Assembly (NCBI RefSeq): GCF_002846365.1
Contig: NZ_PJMW01000002.1
Location: forward strand, 4,216,001-4,280,000
DNA: 64,000 bases
Direction of reading: 5' to 3'
Source: Nocardia fluminea
GTDB lineage: Bacteria > Actinomycetota > Actinomycetes > Mycobacteriales > Mycobacteriaceae
Numbering within the stretch: position 1 is the first letter of the stretch; the number at the start of each line of letters is the position of its first letter. The notes under the pieces are model-generated. The model saw nothing but the letters and a program-made list of their open reading frames with translations. It had not been told where the DNA came from and ran no database searches. This document shows positions 39,709 through 49,982 of the stretch, piece after piece. The position numbers and the translations under genes are program-made.

Positions 39709-40944
39709 ATGGCACGAAGCCACCGGGCGACGGTAGCTATCGTCGCCCTCACAGCGGTAGCGACTCTCCTGGTCGCTGCCTGTACATCGTCAGCCCCCTC
39801 AGCCACACCGCCAGCTCCCTCGAACACTCGAGCCTCCGCTGAGCCCGCGCCGATCTCGTTTACACCGGCACCCGGAACTCGCAATGCCGATCCGGGCAGT
39901 GAGATCACGGTCAGCGCCCCCGAGGGGATCCTCGCCGCGGTCACCATGACAAACGAGCAGGGCACTCAGATCGAAGGCGTCCTTACGCCGGATAAATCCA
40001 CGTGGAAGCCGCTGCAACCGCTCGGTTATGGGCACACCTATACAGTCATCGCCGAGGCCATGACCTTGACCGGTCGGATCGGTCCGACGACAGCGACCTT
40101 CTCGACCACTACGCCCCGTAATCAGTCCAAGGTGTACCTGACCACCGCAGGCGGGCAGTCCTTCGCCGCGGATGGCCGCTACGGCGTCGGGACGGTAGTC
40201 GTTGCGCACTTCGACGAGAACATCCCCGATCGAGCTGCCGCCGAGGCGCGGCTGTCGGTGACCGCCGATCCTCCGGTCGACGGATCGTGGTACTGGGTCG
40301 ACGATCGAAACGCGCACTGGCGCCCTCGGCAGTATTGGGCGCCCGGCACCAAAGTCAGTGTCGCCGCAGACATTTACGGCGCCCTGCTCGGGCCAGGTCT
40401 CTACGGCCAGGAGGATGCCCGTGAAACTTTCACCGTCGGAGCATCACGAGTGTCGATCGCCGACGACAACACCAAGCAGGTATCGGTGTATGAGAACGGC
40501 AATCTCATCCGGACCATGCCTACCTCGATGGGTATGGGCGGCAGCGAAGTCGTCGCGGGCACGACCATCACATTTTGGACCCAGCCAGGCACCTATACGG
40601 TGATGGACAAGGCCAACCCGGTCATCATGGACTCCTCGACGTACGGCCTGCCGGTCAACTCCCGGCTCGGCTACAAGGAAGCAATCAACTGGGCCACCCG
40701 GATCAGTAGCGATGGCATCTATCTGCACGCGCTCGAGTCCAGCATCTGGGCGCAGGGCAATACCAATGTGTCGCATGGCTGTCTCAACTTGAGCCCCGCG
40801 AACGCCGAGTGGTTCTTCAACTTCTCCCAACCAGGAGATGTGGTCGAAGTTCGCAACACCGGTGGTGCCCCGCTCGAAGTGTGGCAGAACGGCGACTGGA
40901 GCGTGTCGTGGGAGCAATGGCAGCAAGGTAGTGCGTTGCGGTAG
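39709..40944 (+). CDS. L,D-transpeptidase lipoprotein (YkuD domain)
   Basis: GGAGG before the ATG at 39709 sets the start. The 411-aa protein has a lipobox (LLVAAC), a Pro/Ser/Thr-rich linker, two Ig-like domains (about residues 50-150 and 150-250, the layout of mycobacterial LdtMt2) and a YkuD catalytic domain. The active site reads IYLHALESS...NVSHGCLNLS, with catalytic Cys and both His residues. It forms 3-3 cross-links in peptidoglycan, the classic route to beta-lactam tolerance. Control by a BlaI-type box fits an envelope-stress function. Confidence 0.94.
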   Translation: MARSHRATVAIVALTAVATLLVAACTSSAPSATPPAPSNTRASAEPAPISFTPAPGTRNADPGSEITVSAPEGILAAVTMTNEQGTQIEGVLTPDKSTWKPLQPLGYGHTYTVIAEAMTLTGRIGPTTATFSTTTPRNQSKVYLTTAGGQSFAADGRYGVGTVVVAHFDENIPDRAAAEARLSVTADPPVDGSWYWVDDRNAHWRPRQYWAPGTKVSVAADIYGALLGPGLYGQEDARETFTVGASRVSIADDNTKQVSVYENGNLIRTMPTSMGMGGSEVVAGTTITFWTQPGTYTVMDKANPVIMDSSTYGLPVNSRLGYKEAINWATRISSDGIYLHALESSIWAQGNTNVSHGCLNLSPANAEWFFNFSQPGDVVEVRNTGGAPLEVWQNGDWSVSWEQWQQGSALR

Positions 40945-40946
40945 CG

Positions 40947-41738
40947 CTACTCCCTCCGGTCCCGGCCGACGACCTGTGGCGCCAGGCCGGTCAGGTTGGC
41001 GCGCAGGGCAGTCGCGGCGAGATGGGCGACGTCACCGCAGGTGAAGGCGCGCACGCCTGCCTCATGCCAGTGCTTGTGGCGCTCCGGTGTGCGGACGAGC
41101 GCGCAGAACGCGACGCAGTGGGCGGTACAGCTCTCGTAAAGCCGCATCACCGCCGACTGCACGGCCGCGTGCCGCAATTGCCAGGGCACCCCCAAGGATT
41201 GGGAGAGATCGGCGACGCCGGGAAGGACCATGCCGACGCCTCCTCCCTGCAGGATGTCGTCGATCGAGTCCACCGCGTCGGCGTCTTCGATCAGGGCGAT
41301 GAGCATGACTTCGGCATTGCTGCGACGGGACTGCTCGACGGGGTCGTCCAATCCGTAGGCCGCCGCACGCCCGTTGCCGAGCGAGCGCATACCGATGGGC
41401 GCGTAGTACGCGGCCCGCACCGCCGCGTCGACATCCGCGCGACTGCGCACGTGGGGCACGACGATGCCGAGGATCCCGGCGTCGAGTCCGCGCAGCATGG
41501 TCGCGGTGTCGTGCGGGGCAACGCGCAGGAAGGGGGTCAGGCCCGCGACCTGTGCCGCGCGGATCAGGTTCTCGAGATTCTGCGGGTCGAGCAGCGTGTG
41601 CTCGGCATCGATGATGACGAAGTCGTAGCCGGCCCAGCCGACCATCTCGACCAGCGCGGGCGCGGGAATCGAACAGAACAGTCCGTGCACCTGCTCCCCG
41701 GCGGCCAACTTGCGCCGGACGTGATTGACGGGTGTCAT
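40947..41738 (-). CDS. HpcH/HpaI aldolase-family enzyme, SbnG-like
   Basis: The 263-aa protein is a class II aldolase-type barrel with VEMVGWAGYDFVIIDAEHTL (metal-ligand Glu region), LRVAPHDTATMLRGLDAGILG, then VVPHVRSRADVDAAVRAA and VLPGVADLSQSLG. In the staphyloferrin B cluster the same family member SbnG makes citrate for siderophore assembly from oxaloacetate and acetyl-CoA. It is the last gene of the siderophore operon. Its start overlaps the decarboxylase stop (ATGA at 41735-41738). A citrate-synthase role is inferred from the cluster. Confidence 0.85.
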   Translation of the reverse strand: MTPVNHVRRKLAAGEQVHGLFCSIPAPALVEMVGWAGYDFVIIDAEHTLLDPQNLENLIRAAQVAGLTPFLRVAPHDTATMLRGLDAGILGIVVPHVRSRADVDAAVRAAYYAPIGMRSLGNGRAAAYGLDDPVEQSRRSNAEVMLIALIEDADAVDSIDDILQGGGVGMVLPGVADLSQSLGVPWQLRHAAVQSAVMRLYESCTAHCVAFCALVRTPERHKHWHEAGVRAFTCGDVAHLAATALRANLTGLAPQVVGRDRRE

Positions 41739-42949
41739 CGGCTCACACCGGTGTCGTCGGCGAAGTGGAATGTCGGTGGCGGGTGCATCAGGAAGTCGTG
41801 ATGGGAGATGTTCCAGGCGTAGGCGCCTGCGAGTCCGAACACGATCCGATCGCCTGCCCGCAGTACGTCGGACGAGACATTGTGTGCCAATTGATCTTTG
41901 GGTGTGCAGAGCTGACCGGCAACGGTGACGGCCGTGGTCGCGGCGCGCGGTCTCGCCCAGGGCTGGTCCCACCCGTCGACCGGAACCACCGCGCAGGGCT
42001 GACTGTGGCCTTTCGTCGCGGGCGTGCGCAGGTGGTGCGTGCCGCCGCGCACGATGGCGAATTCGCCACCGTGGCTGGACTTCACGTCGAGTACGTCGGT
42101 GGCGTACCAACCGCAGTAGGCGGTCAACGACCGGCCCGGCTCGATCCGTAGCCGCAGCTCCGGCGTCGCCTGCACGAGGTCGTCGAGCGCGGCGCCGTAA
42201 GCGGCCCAATCGAACCGGCGCTCCGGTGCGGTGTAGTCGACGTTCATACCGCCGCCGATGTTCACCTCGGTGAGCGCGACATCATGGCGATCGGCTGTCT
42301 CGGTCGCCCACCGGACCACCGCGGCCGCGATGGTGGCGAGCTCCGGTGCCTCCAGCCCGCTGGTGAGGTGGGCGTGCACGCCGCGCCAGCGCAGTCCCGG
42401 ATATCGGCCACCGGCCAGTTCGGCCAGCAGCCCGGCGGCGTCGTGTGGATCGAGGCCGAACGGGGTGGGGCGCCCGCCCATCGCCAGGGCGCTGTCGGCC
42501 AGCGTGCGCGAGTCGAGCGGCAGATTCACCCGAAGCAACACATCGACCGGCTGGGCGGCCTGGGCGGTCAGCGCTCCCAACGCCCGAAGCTCGCCGACGC
42601 TCTCGACGTGGATGCGATGGACCCCGTGATCGAGGGCTGCCCGTAGCTCGGCGGCGGTTTTTCCCGGCCCACCGAAGGCCAGTGGGTGGCTGGGCACCGC
42701 GCCGGCCACATGCGCGAGTTCACCTCCCGACGACACTTCGAAGCCGTCGACCGACCCGGCGAGTGCCGAGAGCAGGCGCGGTTCCGGGTTCGCCTTGGCG
42801 GCGTAGTACAGCTGCACCTGCTCGGGCAACGCGGCGCGCACCGTGGCGGCGTGGTCGCGCAGGGCGGCCAGATCGTAGAGATAGGCCGGGAGATCGGCCT
42901 CCGGCAGGGTCCTCGCCCAACCCGCCGCTGTGTCGGAGAGCGTGATCAC
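41735..42949 (-). CDS. PLP-dependent decarboxylase, SbnH/LysA-like
   Basis: The 404-aa enzyme is a fold-type III decarboxylase with the PLP lysine in LYYAAKANPEP (about residue 50), the HLTSG and NIGGGMNVDY loops, EPGRSLTAYCGWY and a C-terminal VFGLAGAYAWN segment with conserved Gly and Tyr. In staphyloferrin B synthesis SbnH decarboxylates an intermediate to give an ethylenediamine unit. The GTG at 42949 overlaps the IucA/IucC gene stop (GTGA). The longer upstream frame is antisense noise over that gene. Confidence 0.88.
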   Translation of the reverse strand: MITLSDTAAGWARTLPEADLPAYLYDLAALRDHAATVRAALPEQVQLYYAAKANPEPRLLSALAGSVDGFEVSSGGELAHVAGAVPSHPLAFGGPGKTAAELRAALDHGVHRIHVESVGELRALGALTAQAAQPVDVLLRVNLPLDSRTLADSALAMGGRPTPFGLDPHDAAGLLAELAGGRYPGLRWRGVHAHLTSGLEAPELATIAAAVVRWATETADRHDVALTEVNIGGGMNVDYTAPERRFDWAAYGAALDDLVQATPELRLRIEPGRSLTAYCGWYATDVLDVKSSHGGEFAIVRGGTHHLRTPATKGHSQPCAVVPVDGWDQPWARPRAATTAVTVAGQLCTPKDQLAHNVSSDVLRAGDRIVFGLAGAYAWNISHHDFLMHPPPTFHFADDTGVSR

Positions 42950-44681
42950 CGGGTCAGCTCCGCCAGGGCGCTGGTTCCGTATTCGGACAGCGGTGGGCTC
43001 GTCAGCGGGGAGGGGAGTCGGACGTATCCGGCGTCGCGATCGGGTTTGCGCTCCCATCGGGTGAGTAGATTCGCCTTGGCGGGCAGCGGAACTCCGGCCA
43101 GCAGCGCGGCGAGGCGAGGTGGGTGACCGGCTGACGCGGAGTAGCCGGATACCGTGTCGCGCACCCGTTCCCAGAGAACGGTTTCGAGTGCGGGATGCAG
43201 GTCGGCGAGCGCGGCCAGCATGTCGGCGATGTTGTTGACGAGCAGGCAGTAGACAACACGGTCCCAGCCGCGGTGCGCGTCGTAGGTCATCCGCTGACCG
43301 ACCTCGGGCAGCAGGGTGGCCAGCACCGCCTCGTGCTGGTCGGCGACGAGCTTGGTGCCCTCGAGATCCCGGAACAGTACCTGCACAGGTAGTCCGGCGC
43401 CGTCTACGCCGATCAGCACGTTCTGCAGGTGCGGTTCGAGCACCACGCCGAACTCGAAGAACGCGGCGAGAATCGGGGCGACCAGCAGGTCCAGATAGGC
43501 GTCCCACCAGCGCAGCGCCTGGTCCGCATGCTGATCGGGCAGCAGCCGGGAGATGTGTGCCGGGCCCGTCGGATATTCGTCGGCGACGGCGGCGGCGAGC
43601 AACGCGGTGACACCGGGGCGTAACCGGCCCGGCAGTCCCTCGCGCACGATCACGCCGAATCCTTCCAGCAGTTCGCGATCCGGGCCACCGTCCGTTGCAG
43701 GCAGGGCCAGGCTGCGGTACGCGGGTTCACGCAGCATCGCGCTGCCGGGGAAGCGGGTGTGCAGCTGCTCGAAGATCGGTGCCAGGATCCGGTCGAGGGT
43801 GACCGCGCCGGTCAGCTCGTACCACGCGTTCTTCCGCAGGCAGTTGGTGATCCGAACATTGAGACTGAACTTGAGGAATATCGTGCCGTCGTAGACGGTG
43901 CGTACGGACGCGGTAGCGGCGAATTGTTTTGTCCCGACCCCCAAGTCGATGATGTCGCCGCGATCGAGGGCGGCCTGCACGGCGGGCCGGGTGCGCATCA
44001 TCTCGTACTGCCAGGGGTGGGCGGGCAGCAGCCGATACCCGACGGGAACGGTCGGACCGAGATCGTCGAGTGCGGCCGACGCCGCCTGGTCATTGCTTTC
44101 CTCGGCGACGAGATGGGTGCGCACGGCGAGCATGCGCAGCCCGAAGTCGGCGCCCGTCTCGGGGGAGTACCTGGCCCATTGCTCGGGCGATCCTGTGCGG
44201 GCCTTCGGCGTGGGATGGAAGCGGTGGCCGAATATCAGGGACCGCTCAGAGGGGAGGTAGTCGAGGTCGCCGACATCGGGCACCGATTCGAGGGTAGTGG
44301 TCAGCGTCGCATGGCTGGAGGCGATCTGGGCGAGGAACTCGTCGTTGGCCACACCGTTGTGCAGTGCGAGCTCATCGTGGGCATAGCGGGCGAGGGTCTG
44401 CCAGTCGACCGGCCTCCACTGTCCGCTGTGTCGATGCTCGACCGGGCCGAGGAAGCGGTGCGCGCCGATGCGTGAGGTCCGGCGTATCCGGATGCGCAAC
44501 AGCACATCCCGACGCGGTAGCCGCAAGAGCAGATGGTCACCGGACACGACACGGCGGACTGGCTTTCGGGGCCGGACACCTCGCGCAGCAGGCAGTTGAG
44601 CAAGGTGTGGGCGACAGCGTCGTCGGCGCTTGGCGGCACGGACGGCGCGGTCAGCGTTTCGGGCAGGGCGGTGTTCGACAT
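42946..44681 (-). CDS. IucA/IucC-type siderophore synthetase 1, frameshifted N-terminus
   Basis: The main frame (42946-44547, 533 aa) has IucA/IucC motifs: LPAHPWQYE, TKQFAATASVRTVY, IFLKFSLNVRITNCLRKNAW, and EPHLQNVLIGVDGAG. The missing N-terminus lies in another frame, from the ATG at 44681 (GGAG six bases upstream) to SGPESQSAVS, directly before SGDHLLLRLPRR of the main frame. The break sits on a tandem duplication GACAC-GACAC at 44543-44552; removing one 5-base unit restores one frame. A GTG at 44547 could allow restart. These NIS synthetases condense citrate or related acids with amines using ATP. Confidence 0.88.
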
Positions 44682-44697
44682 GGACGACTCCATCGGG

Positions 44698-45897
44698 TCA
44701 GTGGACGGCGTTCCGGGTGCGCAGGACTGCGCCGGTCGTGATCGAGAGCGCGGCGGCTGCGACGATCGCACCGGCCAAAGCTGGTGCGGCGGGTCCGAAT
44801 TCGAGGTTCACTACGGTGGCGGTGAGACCGGCGGCGACCGCCCCGGCCTTGGCGAAGAATTCGAGCGAGCCGAACATTCGCCCCGCCGGGCGACGGCTCG
44901 CACAGCGCGCGGCTAGCGCGTTGCGGCCGAGCAGGCACAGCGTGAGTCCGACTCCGAGCAGGACGCGGATGAGGACGAGCTCGGTCAGGCTGTCCGCCCA
45001 CAGATGTGCGGCCGAACCCAGTGCCAGGCAGCCGAATCCGATGATCACCAGGCTCGAGGTGTCGAGCCGCACTACCCGCTGCGCGGTGGTCGCCGTGGCG
45101 AGATACACGAGGTGGGGCACGGCGAACAACACGCCGACGACGAGGACGGGGGTATCGGGCAGGCGTTGTTCGATGAGCGCCTGCAGGTATGGAAAGGAGA
45201 CGACAGTGGCGAAGACGAAACCGAATTCCAGCGCGAACAGTGCCCGCAGCGAGTGGGTGTCACCGGTCTCGCTCCGGGGAGCGGCTCGCGACGACTCATC
45301 GACACCTGCCGTGGGTTCCGGCAGGAACGCCAGCATCAGGGCAGCAGCCAGCGGTAGCAACGCCAGCACGAGATACTGCCGATGCGGCGACAACCACGGC
45401 GACAATGCCCCGACGGCGATGGGCGCGATGACCAGGGCCAGGCGGGCACTGCCCTGCAGGACAGTCAGGGCCCGCGCCAGCGCGGGCCCGTTCAACGAGG
45501 CACCCAGATACCCGCTCGAGGCAGCGAAGGTGCCGCCGAGAACACCCTGCAGGATCAACGCGACGGCGAACATCGGCAGCGAATCGGCCCACCCGGCCAG
45601 CAGGAACGCGGCCGCGAGTCCGAGTTGGGCGCGCAGCAACAATCGTTTCTGGCCGTACCGATCAGCGAGTCTGCCCCACAGTGGGGCGCCGAGACCGCCG
45701 AACACGGTAGGCACGACATAGAGCACCCCGGCCCATCGCGCCGTCGGATCGCCCAGCTCGGGCAGGATCGTCGTCAGGTACGGCGGTAGACCGAGCGCCG
45801 CGAAGGACGCGACGAAATAGCATCCCGCCACCGCGTAGATCTGGTTTCCGCGCGCCGCCTGCGTGGTCGGCGTGGGGGCGAGTGGCGCTCGGGTCAC
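44698..45897 (-). CDS. MFS siderophore exporter, SbnD-like
   Basis: The 399-aa protein has 12 membrane segments with the MFS loop GRLADRYGQKRLLLRAQLG (about residue 75) and a DESSRAAPRSETGDTHSL central loop. It lies between the two NIS synthetase genes, with a GTGA overlap at its start (45894-45897), the same position and family as SbnD in staphyloferrin B clusters. It probably exports the finished siderophore. Confidence 0.88.
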   Translation of the reverse strand: MTRAPLAPTPTTQAARGNQIYAVAGCYFVASFAALGLPPYLTTILPELGDPTARWAGVLYVVPTVFGGLGAPLWGRLADRYGQKRLLLRAQLGLAAAFLLAGWADSLPMFAVALILQGVLGGTFAASSGYLGASLNGPALARALTVLQGSARLALVIAPIAVGALSPWLSPHRQYLVLALLPLAAALMLAFLPEPTAGVDESSRAAPRSETGDTHSLRALFALEFGFVFATVVSFPYLQALIEQRLPDTPVLVVGVLFAVPHLVYLATATTAQRVVRLDTSSLVIIGFGCLALGSAAHLWADSLTELVLIRVLLGVGLTLCLLGRNALAARCASRRPAGRMFGSLEFFAKAGAVAAGLTATVVNLEFGPAAPALAGAIVAAAALSITTGAVLRTRNAVH

Positions 45898-47672
45898 CGC
45901 GCCGCGCCGTTACGCAGATAGTTGGGTCCGCTCGTGTAGTGCTTGTTCACATCGACGGCACCGCTGCGCTGTTTGCTGAACAAGGTGGCGGCGCTGACCA
46001 TCGCTTTCACCGGCAGCGACGGCGCTTCCAGCACGTCGGCGCGCAACCGGTCGGCACACGGGGTGTCCAGACGCGCGACCGCTTGCTCGAGCCGGTCGCG
46101 GACGATGCCGAGCAGGTCGGACAACGGTGCCCGACCGAGGTCGGCGAGGGCGAACGCGAAAGCCCCGGCGCACAGATGCACGGTGATCGTGGTGAACAGG
46201 TCGGTGAGTGGCCGGTCGTCATCGACATTGATCCGGGGATCGGCGAAGGCCGCCGGCTCGTCGCCGAGCCGGTGCCGCAGCCGTGTGGTGTGCACGCGCG
46301 GGGTGTCGTTGTCCTTGAACAACAGGCGCAGCGTGGGGCCACCGCGGTCGTCGAGGACGAGGGAGACGTTCTGCTGGTGCGATTCCAGCGCCATGCCGTA
46401 TCCGAACAGCGTGGCCTGCCAGTCGAACAGCAGCTCGAGCCACGCGTCGAACAGGGTAATGACATCGCCGCCGTAGAAGCGGTCGGCCAGGTGATCGATC
46501 ACCGGGCGGCCGTCGTGTGCGCGACTGAGCAGTGCCGCCATCGGAACGACGACGCAGCCGCGCACCGCAGGCGGGTCGCGGCGGCACAGCACTGCCAGCA
46601 GCTCGTGGGCGGCATGGGCGTAGACGCTCTCGTCCACCAGCAGAATCCGTTCGCGGAAGCGAGCTTCCCCGGCCAGCAGGGTCGTCAGCAGTCGTTGACA
46701 CAATGCGCCGTCGGACAGGGTCCTCGGCCGGATGGTGCGGACATTGCGGACGCCGAGCGTCGCGATGGCCAGCGGCAGCTTGAGGTATTCGCCGGGCGCG
46801 TCGAGGCACGCCACGGTCCGCATCGACAAGGTCGGCACGACATCGAGGAACTCGCCGCCCAGCAGCACCGCACGGCCGTCTAGACCGAGTGATCGGATCG
46901 CTTGGTCCAGAGCCGGGCCGATGCTGAGCGGGTGGACCGGCAGCAGCACGTGGGTCGAGGAGAACTCCGGGGCGCCGAGCTGCGCGGGCGTCGGCCAGAA
47001 GGCGGGAAGGTCAAGCGCTCCGACGATGGTGACATGCTCCACGGGAACCGCCAGCCAGCGCAAGGCGAATGTGGGATGGAATTCTGGTGCGTACGAGCGT
47101 AATTGCGCGGTGGTGAGCCCGGTGCGCGCCCGGGCGGCCGGGTAGACAGGGTGGTCGTGGCGGGCGGCGAAGGTGTCGAAGCCGAGGGCGGCGGTGCCGG
47201 TCCATCTGTCCGGCTGACAGCCGTAGGCGGCGATGAGCCGTGCCGTCACGCGGCCACGCGTCGCGGTGTGTAATCGCATGGCGGACAACGCGCTCGCGCA
47301 TTCGGCGCCGAAGTCGTCGAATCCACTCCGGTCGACGGGATCGGCGAGTTCCGCGAACACACCGACAACTTCGGCCACCGAATCGAATCGGGTGCCGTCG
47401 GGGTCGCGCCAGAGTTGCGGCTGTCGCACGGTGTCGGTGCAGAGGAAGCCGTCGGGCTCGACGGGCAGGCACAGGGTGATCGACTCCGCGCCGACGGTGC
47501 GGGTCAGCCGTAACCATCGACCGTCAGGCCTGGTCTCGGTGGTCGACCGGGTCCGCATGCCGAGGACGTCCTCGCGCAGCATCGTCGCCAGCACGCGCCG
47601 CACCAGGGCGGACTCGTCGGCGTCGGGCAGGAGAAGGGGATCTCTAGTACTCGAGTGGGCGAGCGCGGTCAT
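45894..47672 (-). CDS. IucA/IucC-type siderophore synthetase 2
   Basis: The 592-aa protein is full length for the family. Motifs include HDHPVYPAARARTGLT, THVLLPVHPLSIGPALD, EYLKLPLAIATLGVRNVRTI, ALESHQQNVSLVLDDRGGP and LFKDNDTPRVHT. The ATG at 47672 is chosen because it overlaps the ATP-grasp stop by ATGA (47669-47672). Together with synthetase 1 it would add two amine units to citrate or 2-oxoglutarate-type carboxylates. It appears intact. Confidence 0.92.
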   Translation of the reverse strand: MTALAHSSTRDPLLLPDADESALVRRVLATMLREDVLGMRTRSTTETRPDGRWLRLTRTVGAESITLCLPVEPDGFLCTDTVRQPQLWRDPDGTRFDSVAEVVGVFAELADPVDRSGFDDFGAECASALSAMRLHTATRGRVTARLIAAYGCQPDRWTGTAALGFDTFAARHDHPVYPAARARTGLTTAQLRSYAPEFHPTFALRWLAVPVEHVTIVGALDLPAFWPTPAQLGAPEFSSTHVLLPVHPLSIGPALDQAIRSLGLDGRAVLLGGEFLDVVPTLSMRTVACLDAPGEYLKLPLAIATLGVRNVRTIRPRTLSDGALCQRLLTTLLAGEARFRERILLVDESVYAHAAHELLAVLCRRDPPAVRGCVVVPMAALLSRAHDGRPVIDHLADRFYGGDVITLFDAWLELLFDWQATLFGYGMALESHQQNVSLVLDDRGGPTLRLLFKDNDTPRVHTTRLRHRLGDEPAAFADPRINVDDDRPLTDLFTTITVHLCAGAFAFALADLGRAPLSDLLGIVRDRLEQAVARLDTPCADRLRADVLEAPSLPVKAMVSAATLFSKQRSGAVDVNKHYTSGPNYLRNGAAR

Positions 47673-48859
47673 GGGTGCACCTCCCACCGCTGTTCGGCCA
47701 GGAAGCGGTCGGCGACGCGGTCGACGGTGGCGCTGTCGGGACCCACGGTGCGCAGCACGCCGACATAATCGCGGTTGGTGAACGAGAGCTGGTGGTGGTG
47801 CCCGATGGCGCGGAGTGGTCGATAGGTGAGATCGACGCCGTCCACGGCGTCGGTCAGTGCCGAGGGAGCGGCGCGCAGTGTGCCGGAGTCCGCGGCGCAG
47901 ACGTGATCGATGCGTGCGCCGACCCCGGTGCGCAGTCCCAGATCGGCAGCCAAGGGTTCCCCGAGGTGGGTGCGCAGGACGTGCTCGAAAAGGTCGATGC
48001 CGAGCACGTCACGGAGCGTCAGATCGCACTGGTCTCCGATGGTTCGATAGTTGACCTCGATCAGCCGGGCCTCGCCCTTGTCCACGACGAACTCTGTGTG
48101 GCAGGCGCCGAATCCGATCCCGAGTGCGTCGAGTTGCTCGTTCACCTGGGCCAGCACGGACGGCGGGTGTGCGGCGACGAAGGTATGGCGCAGCTCGATG
48201 AAATGTGGTGGCGGGGTGAGGGTGGTGCGGAACCCGCCGAGTACATGCCGGCGCTGCCTGTCACCGAGAGTTTCCACGGTGCACAACTGCCCGGGCAGGT
48301 ACTCCTCCACCAGCAGCGACACCTCGGGGCGCCGCTGTCGAATGTGCTTGCCGCGCAGCACCAATTCCTCGACATCGTGCACGAGGTAAACGTCCTCGCT
48401 GGCAACTCCTTCGCGTGGCTTGACCACACAGGGCAGTGGCACATCGAGGTCGGCCAGCGTCGCGGGGTCTTGCAGCGGACCGAGTTCGGCCGACCAGACC
48501 GCGCCGAGGCCGGCCGCGGCCAGCCGGCGGCGCATCTCCGCCTTGTTGTTCACCCGCAGCGTCGTGCGCCAGTCCTTGCCTGGCAGACCGAAATACGCGG
48601 CGGCGACAGCGGCCGGGGTCTGTAGATGGTCGCTGTTGGTGAAGACCGCGGCCGGTGCGGGACCCGCGGCGATCGCCGCGATGACCGTTTCGGGATCACG
48701 GACATCGCAGCGGACCGCGTCGACGCCGGGGTGGCGCAGTCGATGCGGCTCGGGATCGTCGCTGAGGATCGTGACGTCGAGCCCGAGCGCGGAGGCGGCA
48801 GGCAGATATCCGTCCGACACCGAGTCGGTGGGATTCAATGCGAGCAGATAGAGCTGCAC
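47669..48859 (-). CDS. ATP-grasp ligase in the siderophore operon
   Basis: The 396-aa protein has a preATP-grasp domain (LDVTILSDDPEPHRL), then the ATP-grasp fold: PLPCVVKPREGVASEDVYLV (ATP-binding Lys), LLVEEYLPGQLCTVETLGD, and ARLIEVNYRTIGDQCDLTL with the metal-binding Glu and Asn. Such ligases join a carboxylate to an amine through an acyl phosphate. Staphyloferrin B clusters do not carry one, so it may add an amino acid or replace the missing SbnA/SbnB precursor route. The start is GTG at 48859, the gap to the upstream binding protein gene being 34 bases. Confidence 0.88.
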   Translation of the reverse strand: MQLYLLALNPTDSVSDGYLPAASALGLDVTILSDDPEPHRLRHPGVDAVRCDVRDPETVIAAIAAGPAPAAVFTNSDHLQTPAAVAAAYFGLPGKDWRTTLRVNNKAEMRRRLAAAGLGAVWSAELGPLQDPATLADLDVPLPCVVKPREGVASEDVYLVHDVEELVLRGKHIRQRRPEVSLLVEEYLPGQLCTVETLGDRQRRHVLGGFRTTLTPPPHFIELRHTFVAAHPPSVLAQVNEQLDALGIGFGACHTEFVVDKGEARLIEVNYRTIGDQCDLTLRDVLGIDLFEHVLRTHLGEPLAADLGLRTGVGARIDHVCAADSGTLRAAPSALTDAVDGVDLTYRPLRAIGHHHQLSFTNRDYVGVLRTVGPDSATVDRVADRFLAEQRWEVHP

Positions 48860-48893
48860 GGCAAACCCTTTCGTCTTGTTCGAGGCGGCGGAG

Positions 48894-49910
48894 TTATTCG
48901 GCGGGCAGTGCCACGCCGGTGGCCTGGGCGATATCGGCGAGCATCCGTTGGGCCGCCTGGACTCCGATGCCCGACATCCAGGTCTCGTCGGGAACCTCGT
49001 AGACCTTGCCGTCGCGGACCGCGCGCAAGTCTTTCCAGACGGGGCTGCCGGTGATCGCGTTCTTCGGTGTCTTGCCCGGATCGTCGATCGTGGCGACGAA
49101 GATCAGGTCGGCGTCGGCCTGGTCGATCTGCTCGGGACTTACCTCGGTCATCGTCTTCTTGGGGTCGGTCGAGGTCTGCGACGCGGGCCGGTTCAGGCCG
49201 ACATCGGCCAAGACGACGCCGCTGAACGAGGTGTTCTGGTACAGCCGGGTCGGCCCCGCGAGGAACCGCACGACCGAGGCGCTGGGCGCCGTGCCATTGT
49301 GTGCGGCTGTGATCGCCGCGCCGAGGGCCCGAGCTCGATCCTCGTATTTGCGCAGGGCGGTCGCCGCGGCCTGATCACGGCCGAGGGCAGCGGCGTGCAC
49401 CGCCAGGTTGGCTTTCCACGGGCCGCCGGTGGTCTCGGTGAGGACTGTGGGCGCGATACCGCTGAGCTTGTCGTAGATCTTGTCGTGGCGGACCCTCGAA
49501 GACAGGATCAGATCGGGCTTCAGCGAGGCGATGCGCTCGAGATTCGGCTCCAGCAGGGGGCCGACGTCGCTGACCTTGTCGAGACCGCTCGCGAGGTAGC
49601 CAGGGAAGCCGCCCCCGGTCTTGGTGTGCGGGACGACCGCGCCGACTGGGGTGACTCCCAGCAGGGTGACCGAGTCGAGTTCGGCGGTGTCGAGGACGAC
49701 CACGCGCTGGGGCGCGCTGGGGATTGTCACTTGCCCCTTGGCGGTCTCCAGGGTGCGAGGGAATGACGCCGACTCGTCGGCGGACGCCGTGGGAGCTGTT
49801 GTGGCGGAATCAGTTCCGCATCCGACGAGCGCCGAGACAGCGATCACCGCACCTGCGGTGACGGCGCCGATACGACGGGATCCGCGCAGGCGGAAGCACC
49901 GAATGGACAT
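48894..49910 (-). CDS. Iron-siderophore substrate-binding lipoprotein
   Basis: The 338-aa protein has a lipobox signal (VIAVSALVGC) and a periplasmic-binding (FecB/BtuF type) fold: PSAPQRVVVLDTAELDSVTLLG, LEPNLERIASLKPDLILSS, VVRFLAGPTRLYQ and ADADLIFVATIDDPG. It captures the ferric siderophore and delivers it to the ABC permease encoded upstream in the same operon. Intact. Confidence 0.92.
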   Translation of the reverse strand: MSIRCFRLRGSRRIGAVTAGAVIAVSALVGCGTDSATTAPTASADESASFPRTLETAKGQVTIPSAPQRVVVLDTAELDSVTLLGVTPVGAVVPHTKTGGGFPGYLASGLDKVSDVGPLLEPNLERIASLKPDLILSSRVRHDKIYDKLSGIAPTVLTETTGGPWKANLAVHAAALGRDQAAATALRKYEDRARALGAAITAAHNGTAPSASVVRFLAGPTRLYQNTSFSGVVLADVGLNRPASQTSTDPKKTMTEVSPEQIDQADADLIFVATIDDPGKTPKNAITGSPVWKDLRAVRDGKVYEVPDETWMSGIGVQAAQRMLADIAQATGVALPAE

Positions 49911-49982
49911 GGTTGGTCCTCATCTCTCATGGAGCGAACGCGACGGAGCCGGAATCGGGTGTCGCGGGTGAAAAGGTCTGGG

